20,325 bases of DNA from Syntrophobacter sp. DG_60 (GCA_001304365.1 LJNA01000008.1:1-20325), one strand, 5' to 3'. Counted from the stretch's first letter, positions 7,550 through 15,782 are shown. Program-made: numbers and translations. The notes: generated by a model from the sequence alone, not told the origin.

Positions 7550-7721
7550 ATGTACAAGACAAACAATAAAAAAATCTTTTTCCTTAAGGCGAGTAGTTAA
7601 GTTGACCGATAAGGTGGGTAATAACCCTGGCTCTTTACACCCTGATTGCATAGCCTCAGAAAGCATCAGTCATTTCAGGTCAAGTTTTTCGGCCATTATC
7701 TATATTATCCCTTTCTATTGA
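7550..7721 (+). pseudogene. Tiny ORF with strong ribosome site, apparently frameshifted at an A7 run
   Basis: ATG at 7550 is preceded by GGAGGCAAGGAG, nearly identical to the GGAGGTAAGGAG before the gene at 7229. Read in frame it gives only MYKTNNKKIFFLKASS (stop at 7598-7600). If one A of the seven-A run is skipped, the frame opens to about 56 residues, containing LRRVVKLTDKVGNNPGSLHP, and ends at TGA 7719-7721, shortly before a candidate terminator. This may be a broken gene, a slippage-dependent gene or a sequencing error in the homopolymer. I recognise no family. Confidence 0.3.
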
Positions 7722-7749
7722 TTTTCCAGAAACTTCAAAAAGTTATTGT

Positions 7750-7785
7750 AACAGGTTAAATTTATATGGAACAACTGTTTTTTTT
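7750..7785 (+). terminator. Candidate intrinsic terminator
   Basis: AACAG-GTT at 7750-7757 pairs with AAC (7770-7772) and CTGTT (7775-7779) around a two-base bulge, followed by six more T after the stem. It would end a transcript carrying the small gene at 7229 and the tiny ORF at 7550. The rest of the gap 7439-7809 is AT-rich without further recognisable features. Confidence 0.4.
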
Positions 7786-7809
7786 ACAATTTCAGTATCC
7801 ATGGGACAA

Positions 7810-8082
7810 TTAGTCACGGTGGAAAAGAAATGCAATTAAAGCGAGAATAATAATTACAAGACCAAACGCAAAATAGATTAAAGTAAAGTAGTTTATTTTC
7901 TCAAGGCTGGAACCAAGCAAACGCTCTCGATTAAATACATAGCCCCAGTACAGTGCGAAAAGGTAATTTATAAGCATTGCCAGTTTTATTTTTCCAAAAA
8001 GAAGCGCAAATGTGCTCAGCGTTAAAAGCAATACTATTTGAAAAAGTGGTACAGCTAGTTCCGTTGAATAAAAAAGCTCCAT
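7810..8082 (-). CDS. Small three-TM membrane protein of unknown function
   Basis: This protein of about 90 residues has three predicted membrane spans. In the frame beginning at 8088 they lie at roughly residues 12-31, 33-50 (ending in LFALYWGYVFNRE) and 66-89 (LIYFAFGLVIIILALIAFLF), with a short HRD tail. The start at 8082 is preferred because it places the AGGAGG ribosome site eight bases upstream; an ATG at 8088 would leave only two bases. A good promoter lies further upstream (8154-8183). It is convergent with the two-TM gene at 7229. I do not recognise a named family and no function is offered. Confidence 0.7.
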   Translation of the reverse strand: MELFYSTELAVPLFQIVLLLTLSTFALLFGKIKLAMLINYLFALYWGYVFNRERLLGSSLEKINYFTLIYFAFGLVIIILALIAFLFHRD

Positions 8083-8153
8083 TAGCATCCCCTCCTGTCA
8101 TAAAGTTTTCCATCTATAATGAAATACTGTGGTTTACACACCTTACACGGAGT

Positions 8154-8183
8154 AATATACTCATGATTTATGCATTACGTCAA
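8154..8183 (-). promoter_or_regulatory. Sigma70-like promoter for the three-TM protein gene
   Basis: On the minus strand TTGACG (8183-8178), an 18-base spacer and TATATT (8159-8154) each match the consensus boxes at five of six bases. The predicted transcript starts near 8146, giving a leader of about 60 nt that includes the ribosome site. Confidence 0.5.
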
Positions 8184-8411
8184 GATTCTTAATAACAAGA
8201 CTTAAACTGTTTCTACAGTCAAAAGTGCCTAGAAATATGGGAATTTTTGAGAATCTGGAAAAGGCAAAAAACGCTGGCACAAAAGCCAAAGAGAATTTGC
8301 GTAATTTATAATAAGCTTGGCGTAACCTACATCGATATAGGAACTTCACCAGGTCTTTTTAACCTGCTTTGCCCCTTTTTTTCAAAGATTAAGAGGAAAC
8401 TCATTTTATAC
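8184..8411. other. Intergenic stretch with faint coding character, no supported gene
   Basis: The + strand has a short frame MGIFENLEKAKNAGTKAKEN starting at 8237 and stopping at 8309-8311. In another frame just after it lies KLGVTYIDIGTSPGLFNLL. Together these look like a decayed coding sequence, but there is no ribosome site and no family match I know. A CAGGT/ACCTG hairpin sits at 8350-8366. Treat as unannotated DNA. Confidence 0.2.
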
Positions 8412-8915
8412 CTATAGGTGCTTACAGCCCTTGGCTGACAAGATATCCTTTACAACTCTTATGGCCTCTTCAGGCGATGCTGCCTTAAACAAAAGCCTTT
8501 CCTTTTTATAATCTTCAAATATAACATCTACATCAAAGTCCAAAAGAATTACCTCTCTTTTGTTCTTTAATGCCAGGGCAATCTCTGAAATAGTACCAGC
8601 TCTACCTTTACATGCAATAATGATATCACTTGAGAGTGCAACAATGACATTTCTGGCATCACCCATTCCTGTAAGTATCTGTATATCAATATATCTTGAG
8701 GCCTCAGTAGAGTTTTTATCAGGGAGTATGCCTAGGGTGATTCCCCCATGTTCTTTGCATCCCTTTGACGAAGCCTCCATTATACCGGCTGAGCGGCCTC
8801 CGTTTAAAAGAATCCACCCTTCTTTTGCAATTAGAGCACCAAGCTCATAGGCATACCTTTTATCCCTCTTTGTTGCCTCTCCCCCTCCAACTACCCCTAT
8901 AACGATCTTTCTCAT
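8412..8915 (-). CDS. TIGR00725 / LOG-like Rossmann nucleotide-binding protein
   Basis: This 167-residue protein has the LOG/DprA-like Rossmann fold. It starts MRKIVIGVVGGGEA. GGRSAGIMEASSKG (39-52), GMGDARN (83-89) and KGRAGTISE (103-111) correspond to the GGxxGxMxxxxxG, RxxxM/RN and PGGxGTxxE motifs of lysine-decarboxylase-like proteins, but the last lacks the PGG. LOG enzymes release cytokinin-type bases from nucleotides; the role of the TIGR00725 branch in bacteria is not established. Its start lies inside the upstream SpoIIM-family gene, with a 56-base overlap, so the two are co-transcribed and possibly coupled. Confidence 0.8.
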   Translation of the reverse strand: MRKIVIGVVGGGEATKRDKRYAYELGALIAKEGWILLNGGRSAGIMEASSKGCKEHGGITLGILPDKNSTEASRYIDIQILTGMGDARNVIVALSSDIIIACKGRAGTISEIALALKNKREVILLDFDVDVIFEDYKKERLLFKAASPEEAIRVVKDILSAKGCKHL

Positions 8916-9498
8916 GTCTTACTCCTTCAAGTTTTCTTGCCAGTATCTTAATCATAGTGGTCTCGATAAGCCCAGAGATGGCCAAAAGTGGAATTATAAC
9001 ATAGGCATATACAGGTAGTTCCTTACAAAGTGCCTCCCATGCGGCTGAAAAGATAAAGTCAGGGTATAGTACCATACCTATCTTAATGCCTATAGAAAGG
9101 CTTATCCAGGCAGCAGGAAGCTCAAAGAGTGAGACAGGATTTAGAAAAATTGCCAAAAAATCTAGCTTTCCTGTTTCTTTAAACATTATGATCCCCACAT
9201 TTACCCCAAGAAGAATGGCAAATATGAAAGGCAGTATAAATAAAAGTCCAGAAAGCACATTAAAGAGCAAAGATATGGAATTTAAAGAAAATATAAAGAA
9301 AAAAACCCTCAGATAGGGATCATCTGGGCTTAGATGCCTTTTTATTAATTTCCACACCCACAGCGGATAAAATAGAAATAATCTCAAGTTTTGCCTTACT
9401 ACCCAAGGGGATAAAATCAATCCAAGGCAAAAGAGTACGGATGCCAATAGACATAAATTTAAGTTAATTAGCTTCAGGATACTTAAATACTGATGCAT
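8860..9498 (-). CDS. SpoIIM / DUF95-family integral membrane protein
   Basis: This 212-residue protein has about five membrane spans. The family signature is clear: FIFAILLGVNVGIIMF (about 91-106), then FLNPVSLFELPAAWISLSIG (117-136), and the last span with IIPLLAISGLIETTMI (168-183). DUF95 proteins occur far outside spore formers; SpoIIM works in engulfment in Bacillus, and the role elsewhere is unclear, so a spore-former is not implied. The charged C-terminal tail (HEKDRYRGSWRGRG) is read from the beginning of the next gene. The start at 9498 gives a first span beginning near residue 10. A promoter lies about 100 nt upstream. Confidence 0.8.
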   Translation of the reverse strand: MHQYLSILKLINLNLCLLASVLFCLGLILSPWVVRQNLRLFLFYPLWVWKLIKRHLSPDDPYLRVFFFIFSLNSISLLFNVLSGLLFILPFIFAILLGVNVGIIMFKETGKLDFLAIFLNPVSLFELPAAWISLSIGIKIGMVLYPDFIFSAAWEALCKELPVYAYVIIPLLAISGLIETTMIKILARKLEGVRHEKDRYRGSWRGRGNKEG

Positions 9499-9597
9499 CT
9501 TTTATCCAAAGATGAATTATTCCTTGTTTTAAAAGTGGATTCCATTCTTTGGCAAGCGCAGTTTTGGGGCGTAGCCCAGCACAAACGGTGTTGTTAT

Positions 9598-9626
9598 TGT
9601 ATAATATGGGTTCATTTATTTTGCAA
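9598..9626 (-). promoter_or_regulatory. Candidate promoter for the SpoIIM-family/LOG-like operon
   Basis: On the minus strand TTGCAA (9626-9621), a 17-base spacer and TATACA (9603-9598) match consensus at four of six bases each, with ideal spacing. The transcript would start near 9590, about 90 nt before the SpoIIM-family start. Confidence 0.4.
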
Positions 9627-9661
9627 TCGGTAGTCAATTTACACCAAAGTAGCAAACGTGT

Positions 9662-9692
9662 TAATGAGAGCTCTGAAAAAGAGCTCTCATTA
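9662..9692. repeat. Perfect 13-bp hairpin in the divergent control region
   Basis: TAATGAGAGCTCT (9662-9674) and AGAGCTCTCATTA (9680-9692) are perfectly complementary around loop GAAAA. No T-run follows on either strand, so it is not an ordinary terminator. It lies between the minus-strand promoter (9598-9626) and the trkA promoter (9783-9811). Confidence 0.6.
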
Positions 9693-9696
9693 CACA

Positions 9697-9778
9697 AAGG
9701 GGTTACGCCCCCTTAGAACCCCAAATAAGGACTTTTTTTCTTTATTTTTCGGGGAGTTTGAGGGGTTTTACCCCTCAA
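9697..9778. repeat. Two further GC hairpins upstream of trkA
   Basis: AAGGGG and CCCCTT (9697-9714) form a six-pair stem. TTGAGGGGT and ACCCCTCAA (9758-9778) form a perfect nine-pair stem with a TTT loop, ending just before the -35 box of the trkA promoter. GGGGTT at 9699-9704 can also pair with AACCCC at 9717-9722, so alternative folds exist. Confidence 0.5.
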
Positions 9779-9782
9779 TGTG

Positions 9783-9811
9783 TTGACTAAAATTTTGGGG
9801 GCTTGCATAAA
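9783..9811 (+). promoter_or_regulatory. Candidate promoter for trkA-trkH
   Basis: TTGACT (9783-9788), a 17-base spacer and CATAAA (9806-9811) fit a sigma70-type promoter. A second -10-like TATAAC at 9834-9839 lacks a good -35 and lies only 11 bases before the ATG. The predicted leader from the first is about 30 nt. Confidence 0.45.
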
Positions 9812-9850
9812 GTTAAAATTTTTGTTTAAAAGGTATAACACCAAAGGACA

Positions 9851-11194
9851 ATGAATATCATTATTGTAGGTACAGGAGAGGTGGGTTATCACTTGGCTGA
9901 GAGGCTATCTAAGGATAATGATATAGTGTGCATTGAAGAAAATGCAGATAAAATAAGGCATATCTCTGAAAATCTGGATGTAAAGACCATCTGTGGCTCT
10001 GGGAGTGATCCTGCTACTTTACAAGAGGCTGATATCGGGTCTGCTGATATATTAACTGCTGTAACAGATAAAGATGAGATAAATATGGTGGCATGTTTGT
10101 TTGCTAATATTCTATCCCCAAAAACTATCAAGATTGCAAGAATAAGAAACAGTGAACTTATTAAATATAGGGAGATATTTAGCAAAGATTTGTTAACTAT
10201 AGATTTGATGATAAATCCAGAATTGGAGGTAGTAAAGACCATTTTAAGATTAGTGGAGGCCCCTGGTGCCTCAGATATAGTAAATTTTGCTGATGGGATG
10301 GTAAAACTTATAGGGATTAAGATATACCCAACATGCCCTATATCTGATGCTAGGTTAAAAAACTTAGAAAAAAAGGGTTTAAATCAGGAGATTTTAATTG
10401 CGGCTATTGTGCGTAATGATCACTTAATCATTCCCTCAGGCGAAGATAAGGTTATGACCGGTGACTTAGTTTACGTAGTAAGTAAAGGAGACAAGGTATC
10501 TCAGGCATTGGCCCTATTTGGAGAAAGAGGTGAACCTATAAATAAGGTCCTCATTATAGGAGGGGGAAGAATAGGGGGAATTTTGGCCTCTGAATTGGAA
10601 AAGAGGGATATTCAAACTAAGATTATTGAAAAGAAACAAACTAGGTGTGCATATCTGGCAGAAAAACTAGAAAAGACCGTTGTTTTGGAAGGAGATGGGA
10701 CTGATCAAACACTCCTTAAGGAAGAAAATGTCCAGGATATGGATATTGTGATACCAGTTACTGGCCAAGATGATCAAAATGTATTAATTTCCTTATTGGC
10801 AAGAAACCTAGGGACAAAAAAGACTTTGACTTTAATAAATAAAACAAGTTACCTCCCACTGGTTTCAGCTATTGGTTTAGACATTACTGTAAGCCCTGCA
10901 TTATCTGCTGTTAGTGCCCTGCTACGTTATGTCCGTAAAGAAAAGGTGCTCTCAGATATGCCTCTAAAAGGAGGATATGCAGAGGCAATCGAAATAATTG
11001 CTACGGAAAATTCAGATGTTGTGAAAATGCCTTTAAGAGATTTAGAGTTCCCAAAAGGGGCTATTATAGTGGCCATAGTAAGGAACAAAGATGTCATCAT
11101 CCCTAGTGGGAAAAGCGTAATTAGGGCAGGTGACAGGATTATTATCTTTTCAAGTACAGATACTTTGCCCAAAGTAGAAAAGTTCTGGCGTTAA
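9851..11194 (+). CDS. trkA: Trk system potassium uptake regulator TrkA
   Basis: This 447-residue cytoplasmic gating subunit of the TrkH potassium channel has the duplicated bacterial form: two NAD(H)/nucleotide-binding RCK_N Rossmann domains, each followed by an RCK_C domain. The glycine motifs are GTGEVG (7-12) and GGGRIG (237-242), with acidic residues closing each nucleotide site (CIEE at 27-30, IIEK further on). RCK_C signatures recur as AAIVRNDHLIIPSGEDK (184-200) and VAIVRNKDVIIPSGKS near the end. The length is normal. A potassium channel gene follows after 20 nt, confirming its role. Only a weak AGGA precedes the ATG. Confidence 0.93.
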   Translation: MNIIIVGTGEVGYHLAERLSKDNDIVCIEENADKIRHISENLDVKTICGSGSDPATLQEADIGSADILTAVTDKDEINMVACLFANILSPKTIKIARIRNSELIKYREIFSKDLLTIDLMINPELEVVKTILRLVEAPGASDIVNFADGMVKLIGIKIYPTCPISDARLKNLEKKGLNQEILIAAIVRNDHLIIPSGEDKVMTGDLVYVVSKGDKVSQALALFGERGEPINKVLIIGGGRIGGILASELEKRDIQTKIIEKKQTRCAYLAEKLEKTVVLEGDGTDQTLLKEENVQDMDIVIPVTGQDDQNVLISLLARNLGTKKTLTLINKTSYLPLVSAIGLDITVSPALSAVSALLRYVRKEKVLSDMPLKGGYAEAIEIIATENSDVVKMPLRDLEFPKGAIIVAIVRNKDVIIPSGKSVIRAGDRIIIFSSTDTLPKVEKFWR

Positions 11195-11214
11195 ACTAAG
11201 TATCTTTTTTTTAG

Positions 11215-12657
11215 ATGAGAATTCAATATACCATCCATTTAATAGGCATTTTTATATTCTTTCTAGGTCTTATAATGATTGTCCCCCTATTAGTTTCCCT
11301 CCTTTATAATGACGGAAGTCACTTGGCCTTTATAAAGGCCATCTTAATTACTACCCTCAGTGGATTGATTATCTATTTTGTGTTTAAGGGTGAAAATACA
11401 GGGCTTTCGCATAGGGAAGGCATGGCCATTGTGGGCATAGGATGGATTGTGGCTGGCCTTTTCGGTTCATTACCTTACATATTTGGTGGTATCTTTGATA
11501 GCTTCATAAATGCCTTTTTCGAATCTGTGTCAGGCTTTACAACTACAGGGGCTACTGTTTTAAAAGATGTAGAATCTGTACCCTATGGCATCCTATTTTG
11601 GAGGGGTCTAACTCAATGGCTAGGTGGAATGGGCATCATTGTCCTTTCTATAGCCATACTTCCATTTTTAGGAGTAGGGGGTATGCAGCTTTATAAGGCG
11701 GAAGCACCTACTCCTATTGTTGATAAGTTAAAACCAAGGATTTCTGAAACTGCTAAGATTTTATGGAAGGTTTATGTACTTATATCTGCCTTGGAAGTGG
11801 TTCTTTTGTTATTGGGTGGTATGAAGCCCTTTGATGCCTTATGTCATACATTTACTACTATGGCCACAGGTGGCTTTTCTACCAAAAATGGTAGTATTGG
11901 TCAGTATAATAGTATTTATTTTGATATTGTGATTCCCTTTTTTATGCTTTTGGCTGGCATAAATTTTTCTCTTCATTACCAATTTTTAAGAGGCAACATA
12001 AGGGGATTCTTTAAAAACCCAGAACTTAAATTTTTCATGGCTTTGGTGAGCATTTTTATAGTTTTGGTGACTCTTAATATAAATAGCCAATTTGACAACA
12101 TTTTTAAATCCCTTCGTTATGGGGCCTTTCAGGTATGCTCTATTATTACCACTACAGGGTATACTACAGCAGATTTTGAAAAATGGCCGGACTTCTCTAA
12201 AATTATTTTACTAGTCTGTATGTTTTTAGGTGCCTCTGCAGGCTCTACTGGAGGTGGAATAAAGTGTCTGCGTATTATGTTACTGCTAAAACATAGCTAC
12301 CAGGAAGTATTTAAGATCATCCACCCCCATGCTATTACACAGCTAAAATTAGGAAAAAAACCCGTACCTTCTGATGTTATGAACAGTATAGGGGGATTTT
12401 TTATACTGTATATGATGTTGTTTATTGTTTCATCTATTCTGCTTTCAGCTATGGGAATGGACCTTATTACTTCTGTAGCCGCTGTAGCTGCCACTATAGG
12501 GAATGTAGGCCCAGGGCTTGGGATGGTAGGGCCGACTCAAAATTATGATATGATTCCCTATTTTGGGAAATGGCTTCTTATTATGTGCATGCTTTTAGGT
12601 AGATTAGAAATTTATACTATTATGACATTATTTACTCCAGAGTACTGGAAGAAATAG
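11215..12657 (+). CDS. trkH: Trk/Ktr potassium uptake channel subunit TrkH
   Basis: This 480-residue inner-membrane K+ transporter is made of four repeated M1-P-M2 units. The selectivity-filter glycines are visible in four loops: SGFTTTGATVL (about 106-116), TMATGGFSTK (215-224), ITTTGYTT (311-318) and IGNVGPGLG (428-436). The segment LGASAGSTGGGIKCLR (338-353) corresponds to the gate-region loop of the third repeat. It pairs with the TrkA regulator encoded just upstream, and both likely share one transcript. No clear ribosome site precedes the ATG, so translation may depend on trkA. Na+- or H+-coupling cannot be told from sequence. Confidence 0.93.
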   Translation: MRIQYTIHLIGIFIFFLGLIMIVPLLVSLLYNDGSHLAFIKAILITTLSGLIIYFVFKGENTGLSHREGMAIVGIGWIVAGLFGSLPYIFGGIFDSFINAFFESVSGFTTTGATVLKDVESVPYGILFWRGLTQWLGGMGIIVLSIAILPFLGVGGMQLYKAEAPTPIVDKLKPRISETAKILWKVYVLISALEVVLLLLGGMKPFDALCHTFTTMATGGFSTKNGSIGQYNSIYFDIVIPFFMLLAGINFSLHYQFLRGNIRGFFKNPELKFFMALVSIFIVLVTLNINSQFDNIFKSLRYGAFQVCSIITTTGYTTADFEKWPDFSKIILLVCMFLGASAGSTGGGIKCLRIMLLLKHSYQEVFKIIHPHAITQLKLGKKPVPSDVMNSIGGFFILYMMLFIVSSILLSAMGMDLITSVAAVAATIGNVGPGLGMVGPTQNYDMIPYFGKWLLIMCMLLGRLEIYTIMTLFTPEYWKK

Positions 12658-12705
12658 AATGCTACTTGATTTTAGATTGGTTTATGCTTATCTAATGTTT
12701 ACAAA

Positions 12706-13593
12706 ATGGATTTATCTAATTTTACTGAAAGGTTTATTCATCACTTAGAGATAGAAAGGAATTATTCCCTTCATACAATTCGTGCCTACCTCTCAGATTT
12801 GCAGGGATTTAAAAAATTTTTAAAAAAACGCAACATAAGGTCGCTTAAAGAAGTTAGTAGTGAAGTAATCAGGGATTATGTAGTATCTTTGATGCAGTCT
12901 CAAACACCGCGTACTGCAAATAGAAAGCTCTCCACTATCCGTTCTTTTTTTAGATTTTTGAATAAAAAGGGTTATCTGCAAGGGCATCCAGCATTGGCCA
13001 TCTTTGGCCCAAAACAGGGTTATGTAATTCCTCATTTTCTTACTATAAATGAGGCATTTCAGCTAATGGATGCCCCTAGTGGGGAAGATGTGTTGATGCT
13101 CAGGGATAGGGCCATTTTAGAAGTGCTCTATGCTGCTGGTTTAAGGGTAAGTGAACTAGTAGGGTCAAATTTGAAGGATGTAGACTTAGGGCAAGGAATC
13201 ATATTTGTGTATGGGAAGGGAAGGAAGGAGCGTATAGCCCTTTTAGGAAACAGGGCAAAAGAGGCACTTAGTGCCTATTTAGAAAAAAGGGGAAAATTGC
13301 TTAAGAGAGACAAGCAGAATGCCCTATTTTTAAACTGCCGTGGGAGACGCCTATCTACTAGAAGTGTAGCTAGAATTATTAAGAAATATGGTTTAAAATG
13401 TGGTCTTATGGAGAGGATAAGTCCACACACATTAAGGCACACATTTGCTACCCATCTCTTAGGCCAAGGGGCAGACTTAAGGACAGTGCAAGAGCTTTTA
13501 GGGCATGCAAGCTTGGCCACTACTCAAAGGTACACACACCTAACATTAAAAGGGTTAAAGGAGGTCTATGACAAGGCACACCCTAGAAAATAA
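12706..13593 (+). CDS. xerC: Tyrosine recombinase XerC
   Basis: This 295-residue site-specific recombinase, with XerD, resolves chromosome dimers at dif. The N-terminal SAM-like core-binding domain spans about 1-100. The catalytic domain shows the complete set: Arg147 (AAGLRVSEL), Lys171 (YGKGRKER), His241 and Arg244 ([12 protein letters not shown]), His267 (LLGHASL) and nucleophile Tyr276 (TTQRYTH). Length and the position next to hslVU match chromosomal XerC rather than a phage integrase; XerC and XerD are similar, so XerD remains possible. The 3' end overlaps hslV by 26 bases. The gap after trkH (48 nt) has no strong promoter. Confidence 0.88.
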   Translation: MDLSNFTERFIHHLEIERNYSLHTIRAYLSDLQGFKKFLKKRNIRSLKEVSSEVIRDYVVSLMQSQTPRTANRKLSTIRSFFRFLNKKGYLQGHPALAIFGPKQGYVIPHFLTINEAFQLMDAPSGEDVLMLRDRAILEVLYAAGLRVSELVGSNLKDVDLGQGIIFVYGKGRKERIALLGNRAKEALSAYLEKRGKLLKRDKQNALFLNCRGRRLSTRSVARIIKKYGLKCGLMERISPHTLRHTFATHLLGQGADLRTVQELLGHASLATTQRYTHLTLKGLKEVYDKAHPRK

Positions 13594-14125
13594 AATAAGC
13601 AGTACCACCATTTTGGCTGTAAGGCATAATGGGAAGGCAGTAATGGCAGGGGATGGGCAGGTGACCCTAGGAGAAAAGTTTATTATGAAGCACAAGGCCG
13701 TAAAGGTTAGGCGCCTTTATCATGACAAAATAATTGCTGGTTTTGCCGGTGCAAGTGCTGATGCCCTTACACTATTTGAGAGGTTTGAAAAGAAATTGGA
13801 ATATTTTAATGGCAATCTCATAAGGGCGGCGGTGGAACTGGCCAAGGATTGGCGAACAGATAAGGCACTTCGGCAATTAGAGGCCCTACTTTTGGTGGTA
13901 GATAGGGAACACGCCTTAGTGATTTCAGGGAACGGGGATGTGATTGAACCAGATGAACCAGTTATTGCCATTGGTTCTGGAGGCCCTTATGCCTTAGCAG
14001 CGGCCAAGGCACTGCTTAAATATTCCACATTAGATGCTGAGGGCATTGCTAGAGAGGCTATGGATATTGCTGCCTCTATTTGCCCTTATACAAATAGCCA
14101 GGTAATATTAGAGGTCTTAGATTAA
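13568..14125 (+). CDS. hslV: ATP-dependent protease peptidase subunit HslV (ClpQ)
   Basis: This is the proteolytic subunit of HslUV, a proteasome-like threonine protease forming double hexamers. Hallmarks are [20 protein letters not shown] and KAVKVRR, which carry the active-site threonine, aspartate and lysine. The threonine pair is preceded by about twelve residues ([12 protein letters not shown]) instead of the single Met of E. coli, so a short propeptide would need removal. GGAGG (13560-13564) lies three bases before the ATG at 13568, inside xerC, and no in-frame ATG lies between it and the threonines. hslU follows after three bases. Confidence 0.93.
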   Translation: MTRHTLENKISSTTILAVRHNGKAVMAGDGQVTLGEKFIMKHKAVKVRRLYHDKIIAGFAGASADALTLFERFEKKLEYFNGNLIRAAVELAKDWRTDKALRQLEALLLVVDREHALVISGNGDVIEPDEPVIAIGSGGPYALAAAKALLKYSTLDAEGIAREAMDIAASICPYTNSQVILEVLD

Positions 14126-14128
14126 AGG

Positions 14129-15475
14129 ATGCCATTTCTTACACCAGAGCAAATTGTTGGTGAATTAGATAGGTATATAATCGGTCAAGATAAGGCCAAG
14201 CGGGCAGTGGCCATTGCCTTGCGTAATCGCTGGCGGAGGCAACAAATTCCTCCTCCATTAAAGGATGAGGTTCTTCCTAAAAACATTATCATGATAGGCC
14301 CTACAGGGGTAGGTAAAACAGAGATTGCCCGGCGTTTGGCCAGATTAGTGCAATCACCGTTTATCAAGATTGAGGCTACTAAGTTTACAGAGGTAGGATA
14401 TGTAGGAAGGGATGTAGAGTCTATAATTAGAGATTTAGTGGAAATTGCTGTAAATATGGTTAAAAGTGAGGAGCAGAAAAAGGTTGTAAAAAAGGCTCGG
14501 GAACTGGCCGAAGAGCATTTATTAGATATGTTACTTCCTAAAAGAAGTAGCAGTAAAAGACTTGAAGAATCACATCTAGAATTAGTGAACCAGGAAGGTG
14601 ATTCTACTCGGCAAAAACTACGCCAGATGCTGCATGAAAAAAAATTGGATAACCGCTATGTGGAACTAAGGACTGCACAGCGGGCCTTTCCAGCAGTAGA
14701 GATATTTTCTATTGCAGGTCTTGAAGAACTGGATATGAATGTTCGAGAGATGTTTGAATCCATGCTTCCTAAAAAGACAACAAAAAGAAGGGTTAAGGTA
14801 CCAGAGGCACTTAGGCTCTTGACTCAAGAAGAGTCACAAAAGTTGGTTGATATGGATAGGGTAATAAGTGCGGCCAAAAAGCGAGCAGAAGAGTCAGGCA
14901 TTGTCTTTTTAGACGAAATTGATAAGATTACTGCCCAAGGCAGGGGCGTTGGGCCAGATGTATCACGGGAAGGGGTGCAGAGGGACCTGCTCCCCATTGT
15001 GGAAGGCACAACAGTTAATACCAGATATGGCCCTGTTAACACAGATCATATCCTTTTTATTGCCTCAGGCGCATTCCATACATCTAAACCATCCGATCTT
15101 GTTCCTGAAATGCAAGGTCGCTTCCCTATCCGAGTAGAGTTAGATTCTTTAGATAAAGGAGATTTTATTCGCATCTTGACCGAACCAGAAAATGCCTTAG
15201 TTAAGCAATATCAAGCTCTATTGAAGACAGAGGAAATAGATTTAGAATTTAAGCCAGAGGCCATTGAAAAGATTGCTGATTTAGCTGTGAGTGTGAATGA
15301 AAGGACTGAGAATATCGGGGCCCGCCGTCTCTATACAGTTATGGAAAAATTGTTAGAGAATATCTCCTTTAATGCACCCCAAACCAAGGGAAAGATAATA
15401 ATTACAAAAAAGTATGTAGAGGAAGAACTTGCTAATATAATAGCAGACGAAGACCTAACCCGGTATATTCTGTAA
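14129..15475 (+). CDS. hslU: ATP-dependent protease ATPase subunit HslU (ClpY)
   Basis: This 448-residue AAA+ unfoldase feeds substrates into HslV. The N-terminus [19 protein letters not shown] is typical. Walker A is GPTGVGKT (57-64), the pore loop GYVG (90-93), the intermediate (I) domain about 110-230, Walker B IVFLDEID (258-265), and sensor 2 lies in [13 protein letters not shown]. The extreme C-terminus DLTRYIL matches the tail that docks into and activates HslV. The length is normal. It starts three bases after hslV, so stoichiometric co-expression is expected. Heat-shock control is usual for the family, but no heat-shock promoter is visible here. Confidence 0.95.
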   Translation: MPFLTPEQIVGELDRYIIGQDKAKRAVAIALRNRWRRQQIPPPLKDEVLPKNIIMIGPTGVGKTEIARRLARLVQSPFIKIEATKFTEVGYVGRDVESIIRDLVEIAVNMVKSEEQKKVVKKARELAEEHLLDMLLPKRSSSKRLEESHLELVNQEGDSTRQKLRQMLHEKKLDNRYVELRTAQRAFPAVEIFSIAGLEELDMNVREMFESMLPKKTTKRRVKVPEALRLLTQEESQKLVDMDRVISAAKKRAEESGIVFLDEIDKITAQGRGVGPDVSREGVQRDLLPIVEGTTVNTRYGPVNTDHILFIASGAFHTSKPSDLVPEMQGRFPIRVELDSLDKGDFIRILTEPENALVKQYQALLKTEEIDLEFKPEAIEKIADLAVSVNERTENIGARRLYTVMEKLLENISFNAPQTKGKIIITKKYVEEELANIIADEDLTRYIL

Positions 15476-15550
15476 GATAGGTTTATAGAGTTCATTGGGT
15501 TTGCACGGTTTATTGAGTTAAAACCAATAACTTTTAGATTCTTTACTGAT

Positions 15551-15704
15551 AAATCCCAAATCCAAAGCGCTAAATCCTAAACAAATTCAAATATCTAAAT
15601 TCAAAATTCAGGACTGCTACATTTTTGGCTTCCCTGTTTTGGTCATTTGGATTTTGGTCATTTGATATTGTTTGAAATTTGAAATTTGAAACTTGTAATT
15701 TGGT
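15551..15704 (-). repeat. AT-rich dispersed repeat, copy 1 (left of argB)
   Basis: About 150 nt made of AAATCC-, CAAAATTC- and TTTGAAATTTG-like runs. Its reverse complement matches copy 2 (16735-16979), including an exact 22-base identity between 15627-15648 and the reverse complement of 16785-16806. It fills most of the hslU-argB gap. The remaining 15476-15550 shows nothing recognisable. Confidence 0.65.
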
Positions 15705-15725
15705 ATTTTTTTTCTGATTCCTCCC

Positions 15726-15754
15726 TTGACAATATTCTTCTTCATGGCAAAAAT
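15726..15754 (+). promoter_or_regulatory. Possible argB promoter
   Basis: A perfect -35 box TTGACA (15726-15731), a 17-base spacer and AAAAAT (15749-15754, four of six matches). If used, the transcript starts near 15761 and translation must begin at the ATG at 15783, which also gives the standard ArgB N-terminus. The -10 box is weak. Confidence 0.3.
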
Positions 15755-15782
15755 AAGTCAAAACTTGGGCAATCCTGAGATT

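Noticed and set aside
7346..7666. 106-residue minus-strand frame opposite the two-TM gene and tiny ORF
   Set aside because: No ribosome site or family; overlaps a gene with a very strong ribosome site on the + strand.
8189..8311. Short + strand frame with helical, lysine-rich sequence (EKAKNAGTKAKENLRNL)
   Set aside because: Coding-like composition but no ribosome site and stops quickly; kept only as a note in the intergenic entry.
8860..9498. Evidence for endospore formation from a SpoIIM-like gene
   Set aside because: DUF95/SpoIIM-like proteins are widespread in non-spore-formers and no other sporulation gene is present.
9464..9697. 77-residue minus-strand frame before the SpoIIM-family gene
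   Set aside because: Overlaps the SpoIIM-family start in another frame, runs through the 13-bp hairpin and the candidate promoter; no family resemblance.
9697..9795. Integron attC-like sites among the hairpins before trkA
   Set aside because: No proper paired core sites with GTTRRRY, and the flanking genes are housekeeping without an integron integrase.
12666..12694. Possible xerC promoter (TTGATT, 17 bases, TATCTA)
   Set aside because: The -10 box matches at only three bases, and the transcript would begin almost at the start codon.
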